A stretch of 64,000 nt of DNA. Origin: Atopsyche davidsoni. Lineage: Eukaryota > Arthropoda > Insecta > Trichoptera > Hydrobiosidae. The stretch spans positions 372,001 to 436,000 of the forward strand of contig JAILWY010000022.1 in the NCBI GenBank assembly GCA_022113835.1, read 5' to 3'. The translations under genes and the position numbers were made by a program. The notes below the pieces were generated by a model that saw nothing but the letters and a program-made list of their open reading frames with translations, was not told the DNA's origin and ran no database searches. Positions 21,289 to 32,925 of the stretch are shown in pieces; within the stretch, counting starts at the first letter, position 1; every line of letters starts with the position of its first letter.

Positions 21289-22245
21289 CATAGTTTCCCA
21301 AACTATTATGTCCCGTCGACCCCTTGTCGAGTTTTCCTGTTCTTCGTCGACCTTGCTAATATTGAATTTTTACAAATTCATCAACTTCAAACATATTTTT
21401 GACATCTTATATAGAACTACTCACTTTCATAGGGTTTACTGTACAGTGGGTTTAAAAATGAAAAAGCTCGTTCAGAAAATCAATATTTTTGACAGAGAAT
21501 ACTTGGTGGAATTCCATTTTAATATCTTAAATAGAATAAAATACTTGTTGAGGGACAAGGCATATTTGATTCGTGAAGATCCATTATTATAATGATAAAA
21601 GTACCTTTGTATTTTGTCTTCACTTTGAGTTCATTAAAATTATTAGCATTACTAGATTCGACCCAATACACTGGGTAATGCAAATAGTAATGGATCCCAT
21701 TTAAGAAGGTCATCACCAAAATACAACAGTGGATTATCAATCCATACGGTTACATTGAAGAATAGGAAGTCATACTACAAGAAGAACTAATCGGAATAAG
21801 CACTAATGAAGAACTAAAGGTGCAGTTTAGAAAGGGATATCAGCAATTTTGGCTTCAGAGAGATATACCTGCTATTTATCCTGCATTATGGACTATCGCA
21901 AGAAGGTTTTTGATTGCTTTTCCATCTTCATTCCTCGTGGAAAGGGGTTTCAGTGCAGTTGCCATTCTTCCTACAAAAAAAATAAACAGATTGGAAATCA
22001 CTGGGCGAGGAGATTTAAAGTTAAATCTGACTTATTTGAAGCCAAATATTGAAAATTTGCTATCAAAGCATCAGACCCATCCCTCCCATTAAAAGTACTG
22101 ATTTTTTTTTAGTAAATGTTACTATATTTGCATTATGTGTGTTTTTATTTATAAAGGTATAATACAGTAAAACCTCGATATAACGTACCACTGTTTAACG
22201 TATTTCGGATATAAAAATACGGGTCAAAAAGTTTGGGAACCTATG
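21289..22245 (+). mobile_element. hAT element, family H1 copy b, perfect TSD GTGTAGAC
   Basis: TIRs CATAGTTTCCCAAACT / AGTTTGGGAACCTATG (one mismatch) with perfect 8-bp duplications GTGTAGAC (21281-21288, 22246-22253). It is the longest H1 copy and carries the transposase C-terminal coding segment on the plus strand. It also holds a Penelope-type fragment (about 21477-21543, 'gacagagaatacttggtggaattcc') and a pogo/Tigger-like piece (about 22168-22225, CAGTAAAACCTCGATATAACG). It lacks the Tc1-type terminus seen in copies a, c and e. Confidence 0.92.
21683..22092 (+). pseudogene. hAT transposase C-terminal dimerisation region (H1)
   Basis: Reads ..EELIGISTNEELKVQFRKGY then QQFWLQRDIPAIYPALWTIA, RRFLIAFPSSFLVERGFSAV, LPTKKINRLEITGRGDLKLN and LTYLKPNIENLL before a stop. 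ALWTIA..FL.AFPSSFLVERGFSA with R.EI.GRGDLKL.LT.L.PNIE is the hAT family C-terminal dimerisation region as in ZBED5/SCAND3-like proteins. An in-frame TAG lies upstream (near 21765). Only the last 100-130 residues of a protein normally over 500 aa remain. The open frame is clean for 90 codons, so this is the youngest-looking H1 coding piece here. Confidence 0.88.
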
Positions 22246-22253
22246 GTGTAGAC

Positions 22254-23885
22254 GTAGACAAATCAAAGACGGCTTTGTTCTATTTCCGGTCGGCCAGACT
22301 GGGTTAGACCAATATAGGTATCTTCAACCATGGGAATTTTGTAAATCCCATCTATACGAGTGTCTCAACACTACTATTGTTTCATTATTAGTAATTTCAA
22401 ACACACGTGTGCTCAGGCCGCATACAACCTGTATTCGCTAGACGCGAAATTCTATATACGAGTATTTTTGTCAGTTTAAAAATATTTGCATACAAATGTT
22501 TTTCAGGTTGAAATATTCTATTAATTGATTTCCGCCATGGCAGTATACTTTTATGATAATACGGCCAGGCGCTTTGAGGAGATCCGCCGAATCGATTTCA
22601 CGTTTCAAATTAGGTTTTATTTGAATATTGATATAAACGTTTACAGAAACTGCTCCAAGCAACTGCACACATCCTCATCTATAGATTGTGAGCGCTATTG
22701 CCTTTTAAAGGCATTGATAGACTTTATCTGATGGAACATTCGTTGCACTTGCGATAAGTAGATAGATTTTCGAACAAATGCAAATTCCATACACATGACA
22801 CGTGTTAGGTTGTCGGTCGGGTCGCGGTGTGTGTAGGCAGCTCGGCACCACATCGAAACACTTTGTCACTCGAGGAGACAATCAAAAGGGAATTAGCCAT
22901 CAGTGTGTGAACATCAACTCTTATAAGTGCGCTAGTGATGGGAAAAATCGAACAAATAATTTTTTTTTTTTATACAATTTGATCGATCGATCAATGCAAT
23001 GCAATGTAATCAAGCTTTAAAATACACATTTAAGCCGACATGTATGAATAGCCAATCGGCTAGGATATTACGAACATTTATGTTAATAAATAATATAAAA
23101 ATATTTTTATATTATATTTGTGGTGCATAACGGTTCTGGTTTCGTTTTGGGTAGAATATTTCAGGCCCAGATCGATTTTCTTCTTTTATTTCAAATGTCT
23201 GCTAATTTCGCTTTCCTTGTTACGTGTGTAAAAAATAATCGATTGTCCATTAATCCGTACTCGTTCAAATTTATCTATCAAAGCGGTGATAAATTATTTC
23301 GATTGAATCGGTTATGCCCGACTCTACTGAGGTAAGTGCTTTTGTCGGTCATACTTCGAAATAGCACTAAATAGGTGCTTCCTCCCTGCTGGGTCTTAAT
23401 GGACATAAAAAATTGTCGAAGACGACTTGCATCTACTAACCTAACCCAACCCATACGGCAATCATGAGTATAGAAGTAAGACCTTTCTAGATGCGATTAT
23501 AATTACCTGCATTGAATAAACTGGCTTTTTTTTTAGATTGTGGTAAAAAGGTGATTTTTTCATTCTGGACTTCAATGTTTTATGCTTTTGAACAGTTCAT
23601 AAAAAAAAATAATTGAATAAACAAATCTAAATCTTTTTTTATTTAGTATTAAACGCTTGGAGAATATTGTCATTGATATTGATGTCAGTCATCTTATCAT
23701 TTAGTTTTATTCCTCAGGCGGTGTCTTATTGTGCTCATATAAATTTAAAACAGCTTATGTTAAGTAAATAATAGGTGCTTTTTATATATAAGTACATATA
23801 TGACCCGAGCTTTAATCATATCAAAGATTGTTTTGTTTATAACATGTGCGAGTCTTTACTGAACGTGATCACAAAATCGCAATTG
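22254..23885. other. Unassigned stretch
   Basis: Includes the 'ggtcgcggtgtgtgtaggcagctcgg' dispersed fragment (22820-22850) and a GATCGATCGATC run (22980). Short plus-strand frames (22802-23335) have no recognisable domain. Confidence 0.4.
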
Positions 23886-23893
23886 ATTTAAGC

Positions 23894-24293
23894 CAGGGGT
23901 CTCCAACCTTTTTGCACCCAAAAGCACATTCTAGAATGTCCGTCGGCCGGCTTGCACCATTTATTTTTTCAAGGTATATTTACAGTTGAAAATAGTCAAT
24001 AGTACATATAATGCACAAAAAAATATTTAATTCCAAAAATATAAAAATCACTTTATTTTTTTATGTAAAATTAATAATAGTATTAAATTATTTTAAGAAT
24101 TATTTTTTTGAAAATTATAACTTTATATTTATTTTCGCTTATATTTTTCTGTTTAATTACTAAATATTAATTTTTTCATAATATTTTATTGTAAACTTAA
24201 ATAACTTCCTCATAGTGGTCGCGCAGCGGCGGGCACACGTAAAACAGTCGGCGGGCCCCTTGACACCCTCAGGCATTGGGTTGGAGACCACTA
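23894..24293. mobile_element. hAT MITE, family H3 copy 1
   Basis: Starts CAGGGGTCTCCAACCTTTTTG and ends GGGTTGGAGACCACTA (inverse, last base mutated). Shares 'gcacccaaaagcacattctagaatg', 'caccatttattttttcaaggtatattta' and 'tggtcgc.cagcggcgggcac' with 49542-49878. The flanks ATTTAAGC / ACTTAGTG agree at only 4 of 8 positions but both keep central TA, which fits an old insertion. Confidence 0.82.
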
Positions 24294-24301
24294 ACTTAGT
24301 G

Positions 24302-25778
24302 TTTAACAGTTTAGAGGTTATTTTTATAAATCATGCTACTGGTTACTGCAATCTTCTGTGACTACTTCACATGATTATAAAAAGTTAAATTTGCATCACA
24401 TTATTAAAAAAAAACTCGACAATCCTCGCTCAAAAATAGTTTCATAATCGTTTTCTTCCTCAGTCGGTGTATCAATGTGATTATAAATTGCTTATAATGA
24501 TATATCTATGATCCAAATGAGCAATCACGTTTTATTAAATGGGAATGATAGATATTTGGTTACAAACGGAACTTGCATACTTTTATGTATTTCATTTGAT
24601 AATTTTGTAATAATATAAGCTATTCTGTTATTGTATTTGTTACTATAAACCGAAAAGCAAATAATTTTTAAGCATTTTATCTTATCATTGTTCAATTATA
24701 ATATAAATGTACTAGCATAATCATGCAAAACAAACATTTTGAAAATTCCTAAGAAAAACGTAAGCATTTCAATGAATATCAGCAAGTTCATATTTTCATA
24801 TAAATCAAATGTGATTTTGTCGCCCATTTTGTTATTTGTACCAAAAATTGATTTTTTTTTATAAATAATTTAATACGCTCCATGCCACGATCCAAATGAG
24901 CAATTTTTATTCATAATAAAATATTTATTGAATCTTTTTATATTTCATATGGTTGCGAGTTAAATCAATAAACTTTTAAAATATGTCTCATCAATTTATT
25001 AAAAATATTTTGTATGCTATTATTTCCACATCCTTAAAATTTTTTGATCATAAATAATTTGAAACGACAAGTGACACGAACCTTTTTTTTTTGTTAAATA
25101 TAAATATGAACTATTGTTCATGAAGTTTTTTTTTTCATCATATTATTTACAACTAAGCAATATTATAAATATGGGTAGTCAATTTTTCTATAAACTTTTA
25201 TGTGACTTTGTCATTAACCTCGTGAATCGGCAATAACTGGTCGCTTCCTCTTTGTCGGTGCCTTAATGTGGCCGTAAACAAATCAGAAGGCTTATGTCAT
25301 GATAAAAATGGCTGCTTCATTATTATTTATGACTTGAACAATTTATTAATAGTTTTTGATCACAGTTATAAATATACCACGCCTTTGGGCTTTCTTGGAT
25401 ACAATTAAAAAATATTATATAAATATATAAAATAGCCACGGTGTCACTGTAGTTTAATTGGATACAGCGCCATGATATCGCGGGTTAGATATTTCGAATT
25501 TCTCCTGTCTCGAATAACATAATTTTGAGGATATTTTTCGTCGTTTCACGCGCTAATCCATCACCTAAATATTACATACAAAATAACCTGACTTGGTAAA
25601 AAAAAAAGGGAAATAATATAAAATATTTTAAGTCGCATAAATTTATAATTTGTATGTATATATATTTTTTATGAATATAAAAATTAAGCATGATTAAATA
25701 TGTCATTAGTAAACTCATGAATATTATAAAAGCTGATGTGAATCTTATAATTTTTCAAAATTAAAAAATATATATGTA
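24302..25778. other. AT-rich stretch, mostly unassigned
   Basis: Very AT-rich, few repeats. Several diverged repeats of 'atgatccaaatgagcaat' (24510, 24889) and 'cttcctc.gtcggtg' (24455, 25245) hint at an ancient tandem structure. A tRNA-like head lies at 25436-25510. Confidence 0.4.
25436..25510 (+). repeat. tRNA-like SINE head (degenerate)
   Basis: 'tgtcactgtagtttaattggatacagcgcc' has an A-box and a D-arm able to pair (CTGT...ACAG). A loose B-box-like 'atttcgaatttctcc' follows. T- and acceptor arms do not close, so it is not a tRNA gene. Confidence 0.35.
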
Positions 25779-25943
25779 CAGGGTGCGCATTATTTTATGT
25801 CGGTATGTAAACATTGAATAACTTTGATATTTATCAACCGATTTGACTTGAGTAAACATGTTTTGAAACGTCAATTCATTACAATTTTAACCATGGAATT
25901 CTTCTCATCGAAACAACACGCCGAAGTAGTGACGGCGCCCCTG
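25779..25943. mobile_element. TA-flanked MITE of the GTGCGCCAT family
   Basis: Left end CAGGGTGCGCATTATTTTAT..GTCGGTATG, right end GACGGCGCCCCTG, TA on both sides (25777-25778, 25944-25945). The first 60 bp match the captured piece in the hAT MITE at 58611-59048. An ATG at 25892 starts the same relative frame, but the coding part is deleted after a few codons. Confidence 0.75.
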
Positions 25944-26011
25944 TATATATTTTATAAAACTTCGAATTCAGGCTTGGTTAGGTTGAATGAAAATATGTTA
26001 CAACACACACA

Positions 26012-26155
<144 letters not shown>

Positions 26156-26210
26156 GTGTGTGTAAATAGAAGCAAGCTGTACGAGTACTCAGTGTTTCTA
26201 TTAATGTATA

Positions 26211-26374
26211 CAGGGTGGTTCACGCAAATTTAGGTTGCCCTCGGGGGCTGTTTCCTGCTCGCGGCGATAACCATCCCTCGGCGCTAATCTCCGCTAACCA
26301 ATCAGAGAAACAGCCGCCTGCTACCAGCTGGCACGGCCGCGAACTTTCCCCATTAACCCGCCGCGGCCACCCTG
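26211..26374. mobile_element. Small GC-rich MITE with TA target
   Basis: Termini CAGGGTGGTTC... and ...CGGCCACCCTG with TA on both sides (26209-26210, 26375-26376). The interior is GC-rich and non-coding. The 5' CAGGGTG resembles other TA-target elements in the window, but the interior matches none of them. Confidence 0.75.
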
Positions 26375-26376
26375 TA

Positions 26377-27935
26377 TATTAATGGACGTCCTTCGCGGCC
26401 GGAGCACCCCACCCGAGGACTCATTTGTGGACGACGCTTCGGAAATTACCTGTCCACAACGAACGAGCCGACGGCGTGTCTTAATTAGACATAGACATTC
26501 CGCATCCATGTTAACTTCCTCCTTTCATTCGATTTTTATTTCTTGTAAAGATTCTCCTATATAGCCGCATATCAAGCGCCCAAATTCTTTGCATTCATCC
26601 CACTTTAATTTATAATACTTCAGCATTGTTTTGATTTTTTTTTTTTGATACTTAAATCTGACTTTCTTGTTTTCGTCAAAATACTGATTATATTATAACT
26701 TTTCGTAATGGGTCTCTAATTCAGCATTATCGCCCACTGTGCGATATTTGCGTAGCGTTCGCGGGTTAATGCCAGAACTCTTCTGCTGTTCGCCCTTTAG
26801 GTAGGAAGTAAATCAGAAAACTTGTGCCGTTTCCGGCAGAAATACGATTATGTTTCGCGGTGTTTGTTGCCCTTGGCGGGAACGCCTCCTTTCCACGCTA
26901 CTCGCAAGTTTCCCAAACTCGTCGAGCCAGTGACGGCCACAACCGGATTTTAATCCAACAATCCAGCGAGCCCTTGTCGGATCGATTGCATTAAGTTTTG
27001 GCAGCTTGTAATACACAAATAAAGTAAATTTAATAAATGCAACATTCATCGCACTCTTTGTGTTCCTCGGGCGCTATTCTGGCCATCCAGGGGTCTCCGG
27101 ACGCAGGCAGGGTTATCTGTATTTTTATTATTATTCTAATGAAAATAATCATTAAATTCTTTTGTAAGATGTTCAGAGAGAAGAAGTCGTGTGATGAGGT
27201 AGAATCCAGCCGGTTCTGGATTCAAGGCACTTCCTCGACTTGGGGACCTGTTCTGCAGCAGGTAGCGCTGCCTGGTCACCCAGGTGTCCCATGTCCCATC
27301 ACTTGCAACTTGTATGCACACACACTCAGTGGGATGCGGTGCATACAAGCAATATATATATTATTTATTTACGATTTCGTCATATTTTACCGCACGCCAC
27401 TGATCCGTAAGCCGCAAGACGGTATCAACATTTTTGGGGTGCCGCAGGATGTCGAGCAAACACACGGATTATTTTATATACACGTGGTCGACTGCGTTCC
27501 GCTCTACTTGCCCCCGCCGCAGCCGGCCTGATGATGCTCCTCCCGGCTCCGGGTCGGGATACAAAATACATTCGTAAGTTTCGGCAGCCGAGAGGTCTCG
27601 ATCGATAGCAGAGACAGTGACATTTTCGACAGTGAAAATGGCCCTGAGCACGGTACCCGAAAAGGCGAAGAATCCCGCTCGAGAAATCTCATCATCAGGA
27701 ACCAGTTCTTGGGGCTGCGGACGTCCACCGCGGTATGAGGTTTCTCCGTTTACGTATCGCGTGGACGGCTCGCGCCACGCGACACGCTTCTCGGATTTCA
27801 TCTCCCAGCAGCCGGTAGCACAATGCCCATGCTATCAATTCACCCGTGAAACGACGAGAAGAATGTCGAACACTTCAAAAACATCTGCAAATAAAAAAAC
27901 AGCCGTTGAAGTTGACTTCGGAATGTGTCTATTCC
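26377..27935. other. Unassigned stretch with GC-rich patches
   Basis: GC-rich patches at 26380-26500, 26840-26990 and 27490-27800. The plus frame at 27617-28231 (204 codons) is the longest in the window, but half of it is antisense to mariner relic B, and I see no domain in the remainder. Confidence 0.4.
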
Positions 27936-28205
27936 TTAAAAACCAGTCCATCGGAAGTTACAATATTTCCCCATCTTTTTGGCAATTTGTGGATGCCATC
28001 CCAAAAAAACCATGTTCATGTTTTGAATTAAAGAACGAATCGACCCAATTTTTGGTGCCTTGGACTGAAGTGAAGCGTATTCCGGAAAGTCCATTCTGCA
28101 TCGACCGAAACAAAAGGTATTCAGAAGGCGCCAAGTCTGGACTATATGGGTGGGGCAGAACTTGCCATCAACATGTGGCCGAGCATTGTCATGTTGGAAA
28201 ATCAA
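27936..28205 (-). pseudogene. Mariner transposase catalytic/C-terminal remnant B
   Basis: The minus frame begins MIFQHDNARPHVDGKF, containing the second catalytic Asp of mariner (HDNARPH). Immediately downstream a frame change turns the expected YSPDLAPS..L (third Asp) into CPTHIVQTWRLLN; the correct reading recurs in another frame, ending GFFGMAS..QKDGEIL. Relic C retains the same third-Asp motif in frame. Confidence 0.82.
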
Positions 28206-28520
28206 TGTCTCGTATCTGGTCTCTCTTTTAACGAATCAGATGTTGTTGATACACCTCTCCAGTAATGGTTTCACCCGGTTTTAAAACCTCATAATACACA
28301 ACTCCCTTTCTGTTCCCATCAAATATAGACCATTATCATGGCAGCGTGAATATTCTTCTTCGGTGTCGATTTGGCTTCAAATACGATTTTTTGTTCTTTG
28401 GGATGTCTGAATGAATACATTTTCCATTGCCAGTAACAATTCGGTGCAAAAACGACTTCTTTTTATGACGCTCGAGCAGCATTTCAGACATGCAAAATCG
28501 TCTTTATACGTCTCTCGGGT

Positions 28521-28860
28521 TCAACTCGTGTGGCACCCTTGCTTCTGGATGAATCTCAATGCTTTTACGCGCTTGGAAATGGCTGCTTGAGTCAGGTCCA
28601 ATGATTCCGCAAGTTCTTCTTGTGTTTGACACGGGTCTTTCTCTTCTTTCTTTATCTTCAAACTTTTTCGGCTGTCCGGGCCGTTTTTGTCTTTGATGTC
28701 AAAATCGCCACTTTTAAAGCTTTGAAACCTCTCAAAACACAGTTTTCGCAAGAACATGTTTGCCATACAATCCCACGAGCAAACGACGACTTTCGGCTGC
28801 AGTTTTCTTAGCAAAAAAAGTGACTCCCGCAAATGCTATTTTTTTCGCCATATTTCAAAA
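28521..28860 (-). pseudogene. Mariner transposase N-terminal remnant B
   Basis: Contains LCFERFQSFKSGDFDIKDK and EELAESLDLTQAAISKRVKA, the paired HTH DNA-binding region of mariner transposases. Closely related to relic A over the same stretch. The first catalytic Asp region downstream is not readable. Confidence 0.83.
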
Positions 28861-29028
28861 TTTTCCATGATTGAAAAAAATATGATGCGCACAAGCAAAT
28901 CAAACATTGTTGACTGATTTTGACAGCTTATGAATAGAGCTTCAAAATGACATGATTCAACTATTTGCTACAGCGCATACAAAAGTTTTGGCATATAATG
29001 TCAAATTCCGGTTTTCAAGTTATATACC

Positions 29029-30138
29029 TATTATTTTTATTGTTTCTGTCATCAATCCTTGTACGATCGATATCAAAGAACCGCAGATCGGGAGTCGTCC
29101 ATTTCCGTCGCTCGTTCACTTCCTTGTCCAGCCAAGGACGCGCTGACCTTGGGAGTGCTGCAGGTGGCGGGTCATCGACCGCCGCAGCGGCTGCTCGCCA
29201 CGTGATCCCATGGGTGGTCACCCCACAGGCGACCACCTTCCTGTTGCTTTCCAAAAGCCGCTCTGGATTATTCCACCATGCCCTAAACTCATAGGCCCAG
29301 CCCAGTATGCCGCAAATTCATTAATGAACATTGCTTATACACAATTCAACGCAAACCTGCATGTTTGTAATACTGTTGTTCTTACCGACCGACTTAGGTC
29401 TTATGATTTTATTGCACGAAGGAACACCTGTGTATTTATATGTCGCCGCCAGAATGTATTTACGGGAAAGACGTGTTTTCCAAATGCATCTGGTATTCTA
29501 TTGTATCCACCCATGTTTGGGTATTTCTTATGTCTCTTTATTTATTGTAATTATATCGAGCATCGGCTGTTCACCGATGGATATACATATATATTAAATA
29601 AACTTCATAATCAAGTATTGGAAGTGTTATCATTCAAACGTTCGAGACCAAAAAACGCTTGTTTTGTACAAAAATGCACACACACGCAATAATGCATTGC
29701 TTGCACTAAAATATGCTTTCAGCGGTATCGCATTAATTTCTAATGACGATATTTTTCGTGGAATATATGATATTGTGTGTTTTAATTTCGGACCCACCGC
29801 ACGCCGCTGGTGTCTGAGGATTCAGTTTAGTAAAGTATATTCGAGTTATTCGAGGTTATTTAAAGCACTACCTTTGGTCTGTAAAGCCGGTTTGACAGCG
29901 CCTCTATTCCTGTCTCGGCTCTATTCCCGCCCGCAGTGACGGGCTTTATTCTCCTCTTTTTGGTCAGCGCACTGCATCACGATTGCGCAAGACGAGACGA
30001 GCATGCGCAAATAATCGCCAGCCTCTTTATTTCTCCCTCCAGACTATTCGCCAATTACCCTTTTATTTTCGGATCGAATATCTTGATTATCTGAATTGGA
30101 TGAAGAGATTTCGTAATCAATATTTCACTCACACTCGT
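29029..30138. other. Unassigned stretch
   Basis: Mixed composition, GC-richer at 29090-29240. Overlapping plus frames at 29210-29939 have no domain I recognise. No element termini. Confidence 0.4.
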
Positions 30139-30268
30139 ACAGGGTTAGGCAGGGAGGTATGTATGGTTTGAAATAACAGAAACAGAAATTTTATTTTTCA
30201 ATGTATAACATGTCTTCTAAATCTATCTAATCTATCCTCACTCTTTATCCATACCTGCCTGCTTAACC

Positions 30269-30272
<4 letters not shown>
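30139..30272. mobile_element. Short MITE with 23-bp inverted ends
   Basis: ACAGGGTTAGGCAGGGAGGTATG at 30139-30161 is inverted as CATACCTGCCTGCTTAACCCTGT at 30250-30272 (two mismatches). The total of 134 bp is non-coding. The right end abuts a (TA)n tract, so the target site is probably TA but cannot be read exactly. Confidence 0.75.

Positions 30273-30273
<1 letters not shown>

Positions 30274-30332
<59 letters not shown>
30274..30332. repeat. (TA)n microsatellite, 59 bp
   Basis: Perfect TA run starting at the outer edge of the MITE terminus at 30272. Confidence 0.95.
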
Positions 30333-30337
<5 letters not shown>

Positions 30338-31979
30338 TATTGGCCGCAATTTTTTGCCAATATTTAAAGAACGGATATGTCCACATCGTTAGATAAATTA
30401 AAATAGGTGGAATTGAAAGAGGATGTCGGAGCACCTGCAGAAACACAAACACCACCTCACCTGTGCAAGCTTGTATATTATATTTTTATATATAAACCTA
30501 ACGCAAACAAACTCCTCCACGAGGACCCCGGCTTGTTGAAAAAAAAAAAAAAAAAAAAAAAAACACTGACATGAGAGGTTTTAATGTCACTTTTAATTTG
30601 ACCCTCACGTTGTTGAAAATATTTGTTTTGATTTTGAATGTCGGCTGTCAAATATCAAGTGGTTTTTTTTAAATGTAGACGCAGTGGAGTCAATTATAAA
30701 TTTGGAAATAACTAAAACCTAATAATTGGTATATATTTTATATGTACTTACATACCCATTATAATTTTTTTTTTTTTTTGATAATGATATAATTTTTATA
30801 TGCCTCAGAGAGTACGTACAATTTTTTTTATTTATATTTATTTACCCATAAATATGAGTTTATAAATAAAACATTGCATAAAAGCATATTTCGATAGTTT
30901 TTTTTTTATATAACTACTAATTGCAATGATCTATAAATAAAACAGCTTCCGATCGAGAAATTATCTCAATTATTGCGTTAAAAATACCTTAGCGGAACAA
31001 CGTGTAATATTTTTTTTATTCCAGCTCATCTCATCTTCAAACCAAAGCGATCAAACCGTTTACAGGAAACTGCATTACCTCGTACCTGTACTCGATCTGG
31101 TTCAGATCAACTTTCAAAGATGTCGTTACAAGCATTATTAACGTGTATTGTTTTAAATTGTGTAGTCGGGCATTGTTTTTATAATTATTAAATTTATTGT
31201 TTTTTTTTTTTTTTTAATAGGTCAAGCGTCTAATGTTTCTATCATTTTGTTTACAAACATTAATGTTTTGAATTAATCAATATATTTGAATGAGTATTTT
31301 TTTATGGCTTATCAAACCGGATTTAGCAGATGTCCGCAAGGAATCAATACTGATAGAATATTTCGTATACACATTAGCTTTTAGACGATATATTTTTATT
31401 TATTGGATTCCTTTCCAGTTTTATAAATAAACATTTATTTTTTTGAGAATTTTTTTTGCATATATTCATAAATTATATGAATTATTTAAATTTTATTACT
31501 ACATTGCATTTGAGTCCTGCCGAGTGATGATTATGAGCGCACCTCTCAGAGTATGTCTGGTATAAATAAATACACGTGCAAAGTTAGGTTTTGTTTAGAA
31601 TTCGTGGTATTATTATAGCAAAACACCGGCTCTCTTCGGCGCGATGATGTCATTCTTCAACAGCCTTATAATTGATATTTTTCCGACACTAATTATATTT
31701 TTAAAAACGTTTTTTTTTTACGTAATGGTTACGGCTGTCGTTAAGTTTTATGACGCGGATGTTACAGCCAATTAAATGTGTCAAAATAGGCAAATAAAAT
31801 CTGCTAAATCGCCAGTCAAATTAGGCGTTTATGTCATTGCGCAAACAAATACATTTTTTTTTAAACATTGCTGTGCCGCACGAGCGTCACACCGGTGTGA
31901 CTACAACAAACTACAAAACAGAATACGAATTTACTTGCAACCGATTAAAAATTAGCAAATAGCGTACCTTTATTTAAAG
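30333..31979. other. AT-rich stretch with poly-A tract; possible exon
   Basis: A run of about 26 A lies at 30539-30564. A good splice-acceptor-like pyrimidine tract ending 'tattccag' (31015-31023) is followed by about 117 bp of balanced composition, open until TAA near 31140. That is suggestive of a terminal exon but unsupported otherwise. Confidence 0.3.
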
Positions 31980-32155
31980 CAGTGTTTTTCAACCTTTTCG
32001 GATGCACGACCCCTTCGTAATTTTATAAAAATCTGACAACCCTTCCAGGCCTATGGCCTCAGTGGTTTTAAAGATTTAAAACAGATAATTGTATTTTTCT
32101 TTTACTGGCGACCCCCTGAGTAAGGCACCGCGACCCACAGGTTGAAAAAACGCTT
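31980..32155. mobile_element. hAT-like MITE, family H5
   Basis: CAGTGTTTTTCAACCTTTTC at the left and AGGTTGAAAAAACGCTT at the right are inverted ends. The interior 'gcacgacccc' / 'gcgacccacagg' also pairs. ATTTAAAG (31972-31979) precedes; the matching right duplication is not recognisable. Confidence 0.65.
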
Positions 32156-32558
32156 TGGATAGTTAAAAATGTAAACGTGGTTGCCATCTGCAAATATCTA
32201 TAAACAAGTAATGCCCAGGGCAAAGGCTTTTTTTAATATATATTTTCAAAAAGGAGTTACATAAGTATAATGATATCATGGCTCTGGCTATAAAACGTGT
32301 ATAATCAAACATTCCTACACAGATGTTATTTAAAATCTAATTCCGCCTTCTTCGTCTTTAATATTCCATTAAATTACATAATTTGTGTCGCCGGATGGGT
32401 TTCTCGTCGTTGTCGGACATTTGGGACTTCTTCATTAGCCATAAATTATTTATATCCGTTTCTATGGTTCGAGAAACGCTCTTAACGCCCAGTTTCTGAT
32501 TGACCGATCAGCGGAAGATTTGACCCACGGATTGTCAAATACGTGACAGGAGATGCCC

Positions 32559-32925
32559 AAAGGCAAGCCAGACTTCTGGATTTATAAGCCTGTACAATAC
32601 AATACGAGACTACGGACTAACTATTAAAAAAATAATCATTGGTATTTGCTAGTATGGTATGTTTTATAGAGTCGGTAGGAATGCATTGTATACATGATTT
32701 GTTGGTATTTCAGAAGGCAAGCCCGGCTTCTGGCTTATATAAGCATTGCATGTCTTGAATACATCATCACTAGTAAGCACAGTATAATGTCTTACAGCAC
32801 AGTGACTAAGGATTTTAATAATATTTCAAAATAATTATCGGTATATTATATCACCAAGTCAGTACAGTGAATTGTGTTTTAATTCAGAAGGCAAGCCCGG
32901 CTTCTGGGCTTACATAAGCGTTGTG
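32559..32925. repeat. Tandem repeat, 2-3 units of 155-175 bp
   Basis: The block 'gaaggcaagcccggcttctgg.cttatataagc' recurs at 32559 (worn), 32713 and 32887. The segments between also align ('attatcggtat.tt', 'ggaat.gcattgt' / 'gtgaattgtg', 'tatttcag' / 'aattcag'). Each unit contains a small hairpin GAAG..CCCGG..CTTC and a TATA-like TTATATAA. No coding. Confidence 0.7.

Larger units (their letters stand above)
27936..29028 (-). mobile_element. Mariner element relic B
   Basis: Nearly full-length footprint of a mariner on the minus strand: the C-terminal tail (from about 27960), the third and second catalytic motif regions (28080-28205), a decayed core, the N-terminal HTH region (28521-28860) and the terminal 'gtcaaattccggtt.t.aagttatatac' (to 29028), shared with relic A. 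Frameshifts and deletions throughout. Confidence 0.85.

Noticed and set aside
27617..28231. 204-codon plus-strand frame, longest in the window
   Set aside because: Its second half is antisense to the mariner catalytic remnant and the first half lies in a GC-rich patch with frames on both strands; no domain found.
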